Source: Apostichopus japonicus (lineage: Eukaryota; Echinodermata; Holothuroidea; Aspidochirotida; Stichopodidae). From it: DNA of 64,000 nucleotides. Positions within the stretch are counted from its first letter, which is position 1. Each line of letters begins with the position of its first letter. Positions 37,737-49,555 of this stretch are shown here, one piece after another. The notes beneath the pieces were generated by a model. It worked only from the letters and a program-made list of their open reading frames with translations. It did no database searches and was not told where the DNA came from. The position numbers and the translations under genes are program-made. The stretch covers positions 23,818,077-23,882,076 of the forward strand of contig NC_092582.1 in NCBI RefSeq assembly GCF_037975245.1, written 5' to 3'.

Positions 37737-40700
37737 GTAAGATAGGATTCATGTTCCTATTAATTAGTACGGTAATTTATTAACAGACAAGAGGAGGGTG
37801 TTAATTACTGTGGAACAAAGAAATAATTGACGTGTATCGAACAGGGAATTTAGATGGGCCAGTTACAAGTTTATATCTCGTAATGGTGATAGCACTGTTC
37901 TAATGTCAAGTTTAGATGCGGCCTAAATAATCTCCCTTCCGCACACACACTCAGGGAAATGATAAACAAAGAAATAAATAGACTATTAAATACTAAAAGG
38001 TTTAGTCAGATGTTATGGTGTGTTAAAAGTCTCACACAAAATTGGAATTCAACTTTTAAAAATTTCAGCTGTCCAGGCAAGGTTGACTGTAAAAGGAAAG
38101 GAAAGGTGTAACCATTTTCTCTATACACAGAAAAGGCTAACCCTAGAAGTCTAAACTCAAATCTCACATAAATCTCTGCTCCCGTATTCTTTGATTATAA
38201 TTTTTTTTTAGAATCTCTGGGATCGGGGAGGGGTGTGGATGGTTAAGGAGGAGCTAAGCTTCTCACAGAAAATTTGGAAAACGATTCAATAAAGTTTGCA
38301 TGTAAGCATCATCACATACCCGTCAAACAGGAACACATTAATTATTGAAATTGAAGAGATAAACTGGTCACTTCGGCTCTGTTGGTAATGTGAGTATGAG
38401 TGAGTCTAGGAGCAAGATGATTTACTGGGTTGTGAGGGTATCTGTTGAGGTATAGCATCATTATTATTCATTGTGATACGAGAGGGTCCACTGTGGCATA
38501 AAATGACTACCTCGGAGCGAACTGTTGTTATATGAGATATAAGGAAACTAGAACAACAAGAACAGTAGATGTTTTTAGTGTATGGGTGATGACGTCATGG
38601 TATAATCCCTTACATAGTGCATTAAATGGAGGAGGGGTGCATCAAGTAAGTTCCAGTTCGGGTCCGTTTATATGCAAAGACATGACAGCAATGGAGTAGG
38701 TAGCTAACGAACTAAGATGATTTGAGATGAAACATTAATCTAGTCGTTGCCTAAACACATTTACAAACAAATGGCACAAATAACACCAAATAAGGAGGTT
38801 ACATTTTGATTCTTTTCTTTGTTTCTACATTATATGTAGTGAAAACCTGATTGGCTAATGCAGCGAACATATGATGTTCTTAGGCAGCGTTTTGTATCGA
38901 ATAGTGTCAACGTTGATCCATAATTAATATAAGAGCTGATTTCAAGGCACGTTATATCTGCCTTCCTATGGCCCATTTTTGGGGCAAAATACGACGGTAG
39001 CTTACACGTGTAGCTAGGACGTATTAATGCTACATTAGCATTGACTATATATACAAAATTGTACTAAGGGAATTGTGTGTGTACTCACCATGCAGGCGAC
39101 GGATAAGTTGACGTGATGAAGTATTTCTCCTGAAAGGCAAAAAACTAGCGGCTTGTATAGTTATATTGTTTCAAGGCGGAGGGAGGAAGGATTAGTCCGA
39201 CTAAGTTGTTTAAAACTAGAGTGCGTTACCCAAATTTAGATGTAAATTTAAATTTACCTCATCCCTCTTCATGGACGTCTTTGGTCCACCAACTTTCTTC
39301 GCCGTAGTTTTAGAAGTCACTCATTGTTTAATAGTTGTAATACATTTTGATATATTACGTATATAGAAATCTTAGACATAACTGTAAGGTGTAACCACGG
39401 AGACACAGGAACAATATTAATTACATAGATCTAAAGCTACTTTCATGTTAATGGATAAAGGAAGCTAATTGACCTTGGATGTCTAGCATTAAACCGTCAA
39501 AAACGTTTAAAATATTTTCATAAACAGCGGTCAGTTTCACCCTTCAACGTCCGGATTGCCTTTCATTTTGAATTAAATAACGCTATACTGATACTGAACA
39601 GAGAAACTAACAATATAGTAAGAAATACAAGTAGGTAATTCATGTTTTACGTGACATTCATTTTGATTAATTATGCGACTCATATGGTTAACGCTGGATT
39701 CACATTCATTGTAAAGTCAAAACAATAGAGCGAAAAATGAGCAAATAAAACACTGTCAAATAATTTGCATCACGTGACACAAAGTGTTTCTAGTTCGTAT
39801 TGTTTACAATGTGTAACAGCTTCCAAGTATCTTGATATCTCGTTCATCGTTCCGGACTTGTAAGAAAGTAATCTGGCTTTCAATTTCTTGTTTTGACAGG
39901 GTTTTCATTTTGATCCGCTTTGTCCAAACAAAACAAATCTTTGTCTATTCTCCACTCACTATTTTTATCTCTTCAATTTCCCCAATCTCTCCCATCTCTC
40001 TCAAAACACAAACCGAGGTCAAGTCTTACTGTTACTATATGCCTATACTACCAACAAACTAACAGGTTCCCAGACAATGGTACTACGGTAACCAGAGATG
40101 CCCGGATGCTACGGGAAGGGGACAGGAGTGTATTATGATCGCGAATTATTTTTCGGAACAGTACCGTAATTTTCTAACACCATAGTTGTGTATATTTTCG
40201 CATTGGGGTTCCGGGATGCATCAAATACTTTGCAAACTTAATTTCAGGAGTGTTTAGACTTCGTAGGCAATATGTCTTTGGTTCCAACTAGACCACTGAC
40301 CATATGTATTAAGCGAGCTCTTGACCGTGTGAACATTCACAAGGTAGCGCTTTCAGCACCCCTAAACATCGGTCTGAGTCCGCGCTTCCCCCCACCCCTT
40401 CCACCGTTCATCGCTAACCTGGTGTTATTGTTAAAAGTCTTTCTCACTATAATATGCACTTATAATGATGCCCTAAACTGTTCATAGTTTTCCACTGAAG
40501 ATAAAATATGCTAATGATAACACAAGTTCCGTCGAAACAAAACATAAAGCAGAACCCAGTCTAGCATGGTCAAGAAAACCAACTAAAATAACTTTCCCAT
40601 TAGATGTCAATAATGATCATTTCAGGTAATTTCCTTATTAAAGGTACAACAGTATGAACGTCAGATAGTGACACGGCCTACCCAACATTTTACACGAAAT

Positions 40701-41771
40701 GATTCGATTGGTTTCAAAGTTCTAGAGAAAGAAGGGAGAGGGGTGGGTCCAGCTGGAAATATATATACCACATTTATGGATCAAACTCAGGTTACCATCA
40801 GAATGGAGTACACTGGGCATTTTAATCCCCAAATAATGCTGCACCCTTCACCAACTCTTGGACTCTCACCTTTGTAATGCACAATCACGTAATTCAATCA
40901 CGTAATTCAATGCCCAATTTGATGTGGCTCCTACATTTGTGAATTCTTAAGAAAAGCACATAATGAGAGATAAGTTACCTGGATATGTTTCTGTAACGAT
41001 TACATTAATGTTTGAAGGAATTGTCGAACTTTCATAATGATGAGAATGTTAAACCCTGCAGCTACATTGAAAATGGTTACTCAGGTTGACGGGATCAGCT
41101 TATAAACAGGACGGAACATTTCCTTGCATCGCACCAATGTGTAATAGTACATTGGGTTGCATTGATTGAGTCATCGTGATATCAAGGGGAAATCCCCTGA
41201 ATAGGGTCATTTGATGGTTACCAGCAGGGAAGAGGATGGGGTGTGGCGATAAGTGAACTGATTCGCATTAATCCTGTATTACACAGAAATCACTTTTATA
41301 GATTGGGAGAGGATTAGATCCTTGAGTTATGAGTCAATAATTGTTGACATAAACTTTTCAATGTTGTTACTTATTTTCATTATTTCAAGCAAACATTCGA
41401 ACTTTTTTTTATAGAATCGAACCTTCACAAATCAGTCCTTTCAAGCATGAAATCAAAGCGACCACAGCATTAGTGACCTTGGTTTCATGGATTTAGCCTT
41501 CATGTGTATATCATGTTCAGTACCAAAAATATTCGCAGGACGAACTCGTTAGAAATCCCTAAAATAATAACTGAAATAATAATCAACCGGACAAAAATTG
41601 TCAAGACATTTGAAAACATGCAAAGTTTAATGTAACATGACTCGATTTATCTAAAATAACACTTTTAATATGGATGCATATGATGGTTTACAACATTTAA
41701 CTATACTGCATTGTCTTTGTTTCTGTATTATCTTATACATATTCATTACTTTTATTTTTCCTCTTGTTTAG
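37737..41771 (+). other. Intron sequence, no gene recognised
   Basis: One TGACGTCA lies at 38590-38597. The open frames at 39832-40138, 40272-40487 and 40668-40877 have no recognisable motif or splice context. Confidence 0.45.
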
Positions 41772-41845
41772 GGATTCGATGTGCGGACTTATCAGTTGAG
41801 CTTGGCGAGATTCAACCAGAGAAGCCTGGCAAGATTCAACTAACT
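41772..41845 (+). CDS. Leucine-rich protein gene, exon E, open in two frames
   Basis: The acceptor CTTGTTTAG ends at 41771 and the donor GTAAGT begins at 41846. Following exon D in phase 0, it reads GFDVRTYQLSLARFN... and ends at TAA 41841-41843, giving a 153-residue C-terminal stretch from exon A. Read one base pair earlier in register (entry in phase 1, as when exon B joins directly) it is fully open as IRCADLSVELGEIQPEKPG then KIQLT, and continues into the exon at 42348. The DNA contains a short internal direct duplication ('ggcgagattcaacca' and 'ggcaagattcaacta'). Which frame is used cannot be settled from sequence alone; the second reads more like protein. Confidence 0.6.
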
Positions 41846-42347
41846 GTAAGTCAATACAGCTGAATACTCTCTACCTTAGTATTTAACATTGTATTTGTTA
41901 ACAGTAATTGTCTGCTACTTTCAGTTGTAAAATCTTAATATATTAAAAATAATCTCCATCAATAACCAGAATTTGTATTCCTATATCTGTGATTATCTAA
42001 TTTTATCTGGTCACTTAATATCATTTGCTCCAACTATAATTGGTTTTATTATATTTTTCATTAACAAAGCTGATCCCTGATTCAATGTATGGAAATGAGT
42101 GATGAGTTCTTTCCATTAACAGAAACATCGTTCGCTTGTTTCCCGTGTCGCGGTGTTGTTTAGCTGATGTGTAAAATTACTGGTTGGCTCATGGTACTGC
42201 TGGCGCTTTTTCCGGGGGAGGAGGCGGGATGGGAGGGGGGTTGTCTAGGTATTACTTCCCCATTATTCCACGAATAAGTGTTTCCTTGACCCATTTATTA
42301 TGATAACAATGTTACATAATATATCTCATTGTATCTCTATCTTACAG

Positions 42348-42704
42348 CTCAATGCAAGATGCATGTACATCTGGCGATGCCAATCATCAACAGGACTGTG
42401 ACGTCATTCACTCAATCCTCAAATTGATGGCAGTAATTTCAGTGATTAAGGATCTAATAAAGATTTAGATTGTAAAATGTTAATATCTCCCAAATACTAC
42501 AAGCAGCACCTTATAGTGCTCCAGTATAATACACATGCAACTAGTCTAGTATGATTGTGACGTCATCAAATGCATATATTCTCAAGACAATGGAATGGTG
42601 ACTTGGTGAAGACTGTAACTTTTACATTCATTGTGAATGGATCTTGTAGAGAGATAGAATAGATATAGAGATAGAGGGATTTTAATCATTCCATGTACAA
42701 TAAA
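42348..42704 (+). other. Last exon / 3' untranslated region of the leucine-rich gene
   Basis: The acceptor TCTATCTTACAG ends at 42347. If the stop at 41841 is used, this exon is wholly untranslated. In the alternative frame it adds LNARCMYIWRCQSSTGL and stops at TGA 42399-42401. AATAAA polyadenylation signals lie at 42456-42461 and 42699-42704. TGACGTCA octamers lie at 42399-42406 and 42558-42565, the first overlapping the alternative stop codon. Confidence 0.6.
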
Positions 42705-45139
42705 GAAGTAAAATGTGAAAGATAACTGTTCAATTTACATTTTGTTTTAAAGGATTACTTTATTCGGAATTTCATTCTTTAAATAAAAAAGGAGTGTTGT
42801 TAATGTTTCTTCAACTTTTCTGGGTTGGTACGATAAATGTCTGGAATACTCCTTTAATGCTAAATTGATGATGATGTCAGCCCCTTAGTACAGGCCTAAA
42901 TAATCATGTTAATAATGTGATTTACACGTTTGAATAAATCAACAAAATCAAGTGTTCAAATGTAATCTTTTAGGTTTTGGTAGTCACGTTGATGTCCTTC
43001 AGGGACTAGAGAGGTGGGTAATGGGGAGATAACTGTTATCATTTGACCATTTCTGAATCTTATGTATATGCTGCTAAAGATTGTAATGAGTTCACTGTCC
43101 ACGATCTATCTCATATTGAGAGACAGTGCCCTCATATTCTCCAACTACTGAAATAATATGGTGACGCCACTGATTACTAAGTTGAAGAAGCAGTTAAAAA
43201 ATTGACTGATTGTGTCTCTTGAATTTAGCTCAATGAAATTTAAAGCAAAATGATGACAGAAGAACATGTTAGAAAGAATGAGTAATTATGAGAATCTCGT
43301 CCACGATATTACTCACCTTTCAGACGAGGTTAACCACAGGCAGCGTACATAATTTATGTTTATTGCTAGGGGTTTCTTTATATTCGGAGAAGGGGGTGGG
43401 GTGTCTAGTGGATTCCTTCTCCATCCTATCAAGAGATTAGGTTTGTAAACTGTTTATAACTCCAGCTACTACACAGGACTCCAAACAAAGATTGGATACA
43501 TTACATGATGGCATACACGCTACTTAGTATTTTATTGTTAAGTGTACAACAAGTCATTTCTTACGTTTTATTAGTTACATTACTGTCCACATATACTTTC
43601 TTTTCTTACTCTAAATTCGTTTACTCTTCAAGCCAAATTCAAATTTGCTGCGAGCCAAATAAACTAATAATGACGTCATCCATCACCCACTACGTCATCA
43701 GTATAGGAGACTATTTATCTCTTGGATGTCAACTATTGAGGGAGGGAAGAAAGAGAGCACAATCCCTATCTTACTATCTGTGTGTATATATGGAGGGGCG
43801 GGGGGGGGGCGGGTGTTAGATGACGTACCCACCACATCGGTGACCAAGTAGATATTATTATAGTCATTTGCACCACCACCAGAACGCTAATCTGTAGAAT
43901 GGGAATTAAATGGTATTATGCAGTATTTTTTCTAATTTTATTTTTTCCTAATATGTAACAAAGTCGTCGTTACTTGCGTAAATGAAGAGAAAGGTTTGTT
44001 CACCTACTCGTGTGTCCCTGGTCAGGTATTGCTATTGACCTGCTCTCAGCCTCCATACACTCCTCGTGTGCAGGGTATAACATCCTTCATTGGTCCAATT
44101 GTATATAATGATACGATTCATCCAAATTCCAGACCCATATCTCCACCTCCCTGCCAACCCCCCACCCTTTCCCGACAACCACTTTTACTACCCAGAACCA
44201 TACATTTACGCCTATAATTCTGTTAATATTTCTAACTTTTTCTTAAGCAGACATGTTTGTAATGCTTTGGTTATAATCTGTAAATATTGTATCCACATAC
44301 ACTCGGTAACTAGGAGTGCGTGATTCAACTTTACTGTGGTTTCTGTATTCCTCCTTTCACTACATTTGGATTTAAACTGTGACGTATCGGTTACGTAATG
44401 TCTTAAATCTAACAAGAGTCGAAGGCTTCATGAACCTGTAGCCACCAACCTGGCGGTGATGGCGCGCGTGTACGTGTGCGTCTGTGGCACTTGCTTGAGT
44501 CCGCGATAACTCAACAACGGAGAGATGGATATTTGACATACATGCTATGTAGTTGTATTATTGTCGGATTGTAGCCAAACTAGGTATTCAGTTGCTGGTT
44601 AATATCTGGGCCCCCAAAAATTCCGCACCCATTTTTGAGCTGGTGGGACCAGATTTTATTTCCAACTAAAATGAATTTTGAGGCAACTTCTTTGGGCCCG
44701 AATTTTGGGGCCCAATATTTTTGGACCATCTGAGCCCACATTTTCTCTCCATTGCCATAAGAGCGCAACCGTAAGTCGGGTTGTAGCCAAACTTGGTAAA
44801 CAGTTGTTGGTTAGTACTGTAGCTGGTACATGTATAAATATTATGTTAATGAGTGATGGCACACAACACTTTAATATTCCACTTACCAAGGAACCATTGT
44901 GATCGTTGGGCTCTTGTTAATATTTTATCGCCTTCATTTACATAATTTAACAAGATTGAATATGATAATTTATGCTGATAATGCTCTGTACATTTAGTAA
45001 ACATTAAATACAATGGTATGCTCTCTGTGTTTCACTTTTCATTTTATTATTTCCTTAAAGTGTTTAATTTACTGCATCTTTTAAAGTTTCTACTTGTTTG
45101 TGAGACTAAAGGAGAATCAAACCTAACAATCATTTTACT
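42705..45139. other. Gene-free stretch downstream of the leucine-rich gene
   Basis: No gene recognised. A direct repeat flanks a G/C-rich module at 44570-44820 (listed separately). The ORFs at 43505-43819 and 43996-44323 are pyrimidine-rich or cross G runs and have no recognised motif. Confidence 0.45.
44570..44822. repeat. Direct repeat (about 38 bp) bracketing a 'ggaccaaatttt' transposon-like module
   Basis: 'gttgtagccaaact(a/t)ggta' followed by 'cagttg(c/t)tggtta' occurs at 44572 and 44780. The intervening 170 bp ('gggcccccaaaaattccg ... ttttggggcccaatatttttggacca') resembles the arm modules of the foldback at 31333-32000. The arrangement would fit an insertion into, or amplification of, an older repeat. 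Confidence 0.5.
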
Positions 45140-45780
45140 ATTACGTGATAGGTAACCTACCGGTATCGATCATTTTAATATTATGTGATAGGTAAGCTAT
45201 CGATCATTTTAATATTATGTGATAGGTAAGCTATCGATCATTTAATATTATGTGATAGGTAAGCTGTCGATCATTTTTTATATTATGTGATAGGCAAGCT
45301 ATTGATCATTTTAATATTATGTGATAGGTAAACTATCGATCATTTAATATTATGTGAAAGGTAAGTTACCGGTATCGATCATTTTAATATTATGTGATAG
45401 GTAAGCTATCGATTATATTTAATATTATGTGATAGGTAAGCTATCAATCATTTAATGTAAGCTATCGATCATTTAATATTATGTGATAGCTGTAAGCTAT
45501 CGATAATTAAATATTATGTGATAGGTAAGCTATCGATCATTAAATATTATGTGATAGGTAAGCTATCGATCATTAAATATTATGTGATAGGTAAGCTATC
45601 AATCATATTAATATTATGTGATAGGTAAACTATCAATCATTTGAATATGATATGGTAGGTAAGCTATCGGTCATTTTAATATGATGTTATTGGTAAACTA
45701 TCGATCATTTGAATATTATGTGATAGGTAAGCTATCGGCCATTGTAAAATTATGTGATAGGTAAGCTATGGATGAGCAAG
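45140..45780. repeat. 33-34 bp minisatellite containing ATCGAT, about 19 copies
   Basis: Tandem units of the form 'gataggtaagctatcgatca' followed by 'ttttaatattatgt' repeat with small substitutions and length changes. Each unit holds the near-palindrome AGCTATCGAT, and two units carry an insertion giving ACCGGTATCGAT. There are stops in all frames and no coding potential. Confidence 0.93.
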
Positions 45781-45789
45781 TCACATTAG

Positions 45790-47189
45790 GTCACTTACGC
45801 ATTTGACAAAAAATTATTTTAATTTTGGAGATACCGTTTTCGTGCATATTTGTTAAGATACAAGAATTGTAGATTTGAATAAGTTTTGACATTTTACATT
45901 TGTCTTCATTACTTGCTTCATTAACAGTCTTCTTTAATAAGGTATATAAGCAGAACGTTAAACAGTTATTGTTAAAGCATTAAATAATGTTGTCATAGTA
46001 TAGCTGATAATATTTTGTATATATCAAGTAATCATTAAATACAAAGATCGGCTCTGTGTAGTATATACTCTTTATTTTATTCTTTCATTGTTATGTTAAT
46101 GCACTTTATAAATGATTCTACTGGTTTTATTTTATTCACATGCATCTAATACTTACTCTAGTTATTGTCATTTTTAGTCATCAATTATTATATTGCATTC
46201 TATTTCGATCATTTATTAATTTTACTTTCTTTCAATGTTTAGTTGATTTCTTTCGTTCCTCCTATTTCTATATTATGAATTAATCTTTGATATTACTCAC
46301 TCGTAATACAGTGAATATTAGAAGAATATTGTTGAATGTTATCATAACTATGACTGGCTGTCTACCGTTATACCATTGATTGTGTTACTCAAAATCAAAC
46401 TAAAACATTGTCTTATACATTAATTAATAACAATGACATGTTTTGTTTTTTAATCCAGTTATTTGTTCCATTATTATGATCTCTAATGACGTTTCTTTGA
46501 AGACAATAGGAACACATGACTTTGACGTATTATAGTAAGATTTTAACATGATAGTAACGAAGTTAATGTTCTGAATATTTAATATTAACCTTAAATGCCA
46601 TGATCGGCTCTCCATACATATCTTTCATTCTTATCGTTATTTTGCTTCTTCTTAGTAATGGTGCTGGTTGATGATTAATGAATATTCATGATCTCTTCAT
46701 TGTAATTCAGTTTTTGTCGTATTTGCTTTAACGCAATTCGATGTTATGAAACCATAAAGTTTACCAATATAACCCAAGCCCTGTCCCGCAAAACTGAATA
46801 TATTTACATAACTATACAAACACCGACTAACAGATAAATATAGATGGAATCACTGCATTGCGGTATCTGTTTATAATATCACATATTTCCAAGGAAATGA
46901 TTTTTCCTTTGTATTGTAATTGTTCTTGGTATCTTCCATCTTTCTGTATGCTTGTACAAATATATATTTTTGCAACCAAACACATTTGTTCTCTTTGAGG
47001 CGATCCTGGTCTCTCATTATGATACAATTACAACATATTCATCCCATTTATCTTTTACTATATCATAAGTTCATATCGTAGAATCTTACAATGAAAATAT
47101 TGATATGCATTGATATTGTAATGTCAATGGAAGCAATAAAAGAAAACTAATCAGAGAAATATTGTCAACAGTGTTATCTCTGTGTAACA
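45790..47189. other. Gene-free stretch
   Basis: Highly AT-rich with no structure or coding frame that I can support. Confidence 0.5.
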
Positions 47190-47754
47190 TGTTGTCTCAC
47201 TGGCGGATCCAAGGGGGGGGCCAACGGGGGCCATGCCCCCCCCCCCCCAAAGGTGAGCCAAAAAGTGTTTCCGAACATCCGCTGAATCATATGATTGGAA
47301 ATTAAAAAAATCGAGAGGAATAGCAGTGGTAGACTAGTCTAAACCTTTACGTTTTTTGGTTTAAAATTAAATGTATGAGCATGGGGATTTACAGTTTATC
47401 ACCATTTTGCAGTTACAGGCTGGTTGTAAGAAATTTATAACCTATGAAAAATAAAAATTTTTGAGAAAGATGATCCCAACTTTGTTTTATAAATATTTTA
47501 GAAAATTACACCTGGGAAACATTTTTTTAGAAGTAAATTAACATCACCATTGTACACTTTTTTCGCACCAAATTGCATCTGAGGCAGCGGCGTAACGCCT
47601 ATGGGCTCGGACGGGGCAAACCCAGGGGCCCCCGACCAAAGGGGCCCCCGCTGCACTGATGTACAGAACTTAGAAGAGGGGTACCCTTTTTTTCTTTTTT
47701 CTTTTTGAAACGGCAAGTTTTCGTTGGAAAAGAAACTGTAAACGAGACAATGGA

Positions 47755-48027
47755 CATATTTTTCTGTGTGACCTTAGTACCTACTCAAAGCTGTTATCGG
47801 CTGTGGTCCTATTTATTACACTTCCAGTCACAGTGGCGACCGCAGAAAGATCATTCTCCAAGTTGAAGCTAATCAAGACTTACCTACGTTCAACCATTTC
47901 TCAAGATCGGCTGGATTCGCTGGCTATCCTTTCCATCGAGAGCGAGGAGGCATGGTCACTTGATATAGATGGACTAATCGATATGTTTGCTGACAAGAAG
48001 GCCAGGCTCAGTAAATTCAAGCTCTAG
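47755..48027 (+). pseudogene. hAT transposase C-terminal (dimerisation region) remnant
   Basis: The open frame continues without a stop from about 47755 to TAG at 48025-48027. The motif LPVTVATAERSFSKLKLIK, then STISQDRLDSLAILSIE, is the hallmark of the hAT-family C-terminal dimerisation domain, which assembles the transposase and completes its fold. There is no plausible initiator. The upstream residues (STYSKLLSAV) look genuine, so the true boundary is a deletion point upstream rather than the annotated GTG at 47803. The frame lies wholly within the inner hAT element and on the same strand as its surviving ends. It is intact in frame but lacks the catalytic core, hence a remnant. Confidence 0.9.
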
Positions 48028-48215
48028 CCTTTCCAAGTTCTCGGGAACTTGGATACCATTTGTCCACAGGAGTTACGCCACGGGTGGAAATATACATGTT
48101 GATGTTAATTGGACATTGGTCATTTGGTCTTATTGTCCTTTCAATCTCTTAATGTATTCTAGCTTTGCAACACATTTTTTCATGTTCCCAGTATGACAGA
48201 CAAGGCGGACCAAAA

Positions 48216-48244
48216 AACCGATGTGCGCTCTGCGCACATCGGTT
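48216..48244. other. Perfect 13-bp-arm hairpin inside the inner hAT element
   Basis: AACCGATGTGCGC (48216-48228), loop TCT, then the exact inverse GCGCACATCGGTT (48232-48244). It lies between the transposase remnant and the right end. It could be a subterminal transposase-binding site or simply a foldable relic. Confidence 0.9.
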
Positions 48245-48441
48245 GATTCTCAGCAGCAGCCAGGGGGGCCCTTCCTTCCCTGGACCCAGGGGCACCCAGA
48301 CTCATCGTTACGCCGCTGATCTGAGGGCATTCAGCAATAGAAAATTTTCCACCCCCTCTCCTTAAACCCCTCCCCCATATCACTGTAACGCCACTTTGGC
48401 CCCTCCCAAACAAAGGCCCTGGATCCGCCAGTGTGTTGTCT

Positions 48442-49482
48442 ATGTACTAACTTGTTATTTCAGCCTCTGACTCTTTTCCTGTCCTGCATCAAGGTCACAC
48501 AGAAGGTTATGGCTACACAGTAACTCCCCGGCAAAGCAGTTGAGGCAGGTATAGTTGCGGTTGAGATTAAGAAATTCTCGTCCTAATAAAAGTGCTGATA
48601 TCGCTAGGTGAGCCTTAAATTTAAACTTTCTCTTCAAGTTCATCCCAACATTTTCTAGAAACAAGTGCTTTTTGAAAGATTATAAACTTCCAACTTATTA
48701 CCAAATATTCAAGAGCGTATCATAAAATGATCGTAAATTATATTGCTCAATGTAGCACACGGTGACCATTATCTGATATTATAGCGTATTTTGGGCAATA
48801 TCTGAATCATCTCCAGGCAGGATTTTAAACTGTTTTAAATTGTCCTTGTTTTATTCTTGAAGGAATAGAACTTCACTCATCGATTTCAATCATCACTCAT
48901 CCCCATACGATGATATCTCCTTGTCAACATCCATTATGTTGACATTTGGCGTTTGTGTACCTGTAAGGGAGGGATTAGGGGGGTGGGAATGTTCATTGTG
49001 GATTCCATACATTATGTTAACCTTAAGTCGAAATGAAATTCCTCATTGAATTTCATTTCATAATTTAAAGATGAGTTAATAAACTGGTACATGAATTATA
49101 CCGATACCCCTGGCCACTATATATTCTTACTGAAATCATTTCTCCCGTACAATGTCCTTTCCCTTCCCCGTTCGTCCTCAACTGCATTGGATACCACGTA
49201 TGTCTGTTTCTATGGATTAACAACGTCATAATGCTTATAAATATATGCTAACATATTTTGGAGGTCTTTGTTAGGTAACACTTTGTCACGACCGTCTGTA
49301 GGGTTTTGCTCAAACTTTTACCTAAAACGCAAACGAAAATGTAAATTTGCTGAGAATGTTTATTAATACATCGATGACGATATCCGATTCTATTTTATTT
49401 ATAATTTTATGTCGTGAATTTGAAGGTTTGCTTCGTAGACTTGTTTTCAACATAGATTTCAATCCTTTCTTGTTTACACTCT
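48442..49482. other. Gene-free stretch
   Basis: No coding exon, repeat or RNA gene recognised; AT-rich with short unrelated open frames. Confidence 0.5.
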
Positions 49483-49524
49483 CTTTGACCAGGGAGTTGT
49501 TATGAAACAACTCCCTGCTTTGAC
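49483..49524. repeat. 28-bp perfect hairpin flanked by CTTTGAC direct repeats (copy 1)
   Basis: CAGGGAGTTGTT (49490-49501), loop ATGA, AACAACTCCCTG (49506-49517). The flanks are CTTTGAC at 49483-49489 and CTTTGAC at 49518-49524. The hairpin matches copy 2 except for one loop base, but the flanking repeat differs from copy 2. Confidence 0.95.
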
Positions 49525-49555
49525 TCAGTGTCTAAAGGTCGTAAACATTGACCTA

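Larger units (their letters stand above)
47577..48326 (+). mobile_element. Inner hAT element (734 bp), deletion derivative nested in the outer one
   Basis: The element runs from 47585 to 48318 with inverted ends CAGCGGCGTAACG and CGTTACGCCGCTG. The 8-bp target duplication ATCTGAGG is exact at 47577-47584 and 48319-48326. It inserted into the outer hAT, so it is the younger of the two. It retains the last coding segment of a transposase plus G/C-rich subterminal sequence, and a perfect 13-bp-arm hairpin at 48216-48244. Most of the transposase, including the expected zinc finger and catalytic acidic residues, is absent, so it cannot move by itself. Confidence 0.95.
47190..48441. mobile_element. 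Outer hAT-like element with 8-bp target duplication, interrupted by a second hAT
   Basis: The element runs from 47198 to 48433. The termini are CACTGGCGGATCC(A)AGGG on the left and the inverse CCCTGGATCCGCCAGTG on the right. The target duplication TGTTGTCT is exact at 47190-47197 and 48434-48441. Its own sequence, left after removing the insertion at 47585-48318, is only about 0.5 kb and non-coding. It contains one copy of the 'gcatctgagg ... cccctcccccat' unit that is amplified at 21863-22795. hAT family members move by a transposase acting on such short inverted ends and generate 8-bp duplications. Confidence 0.95.
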
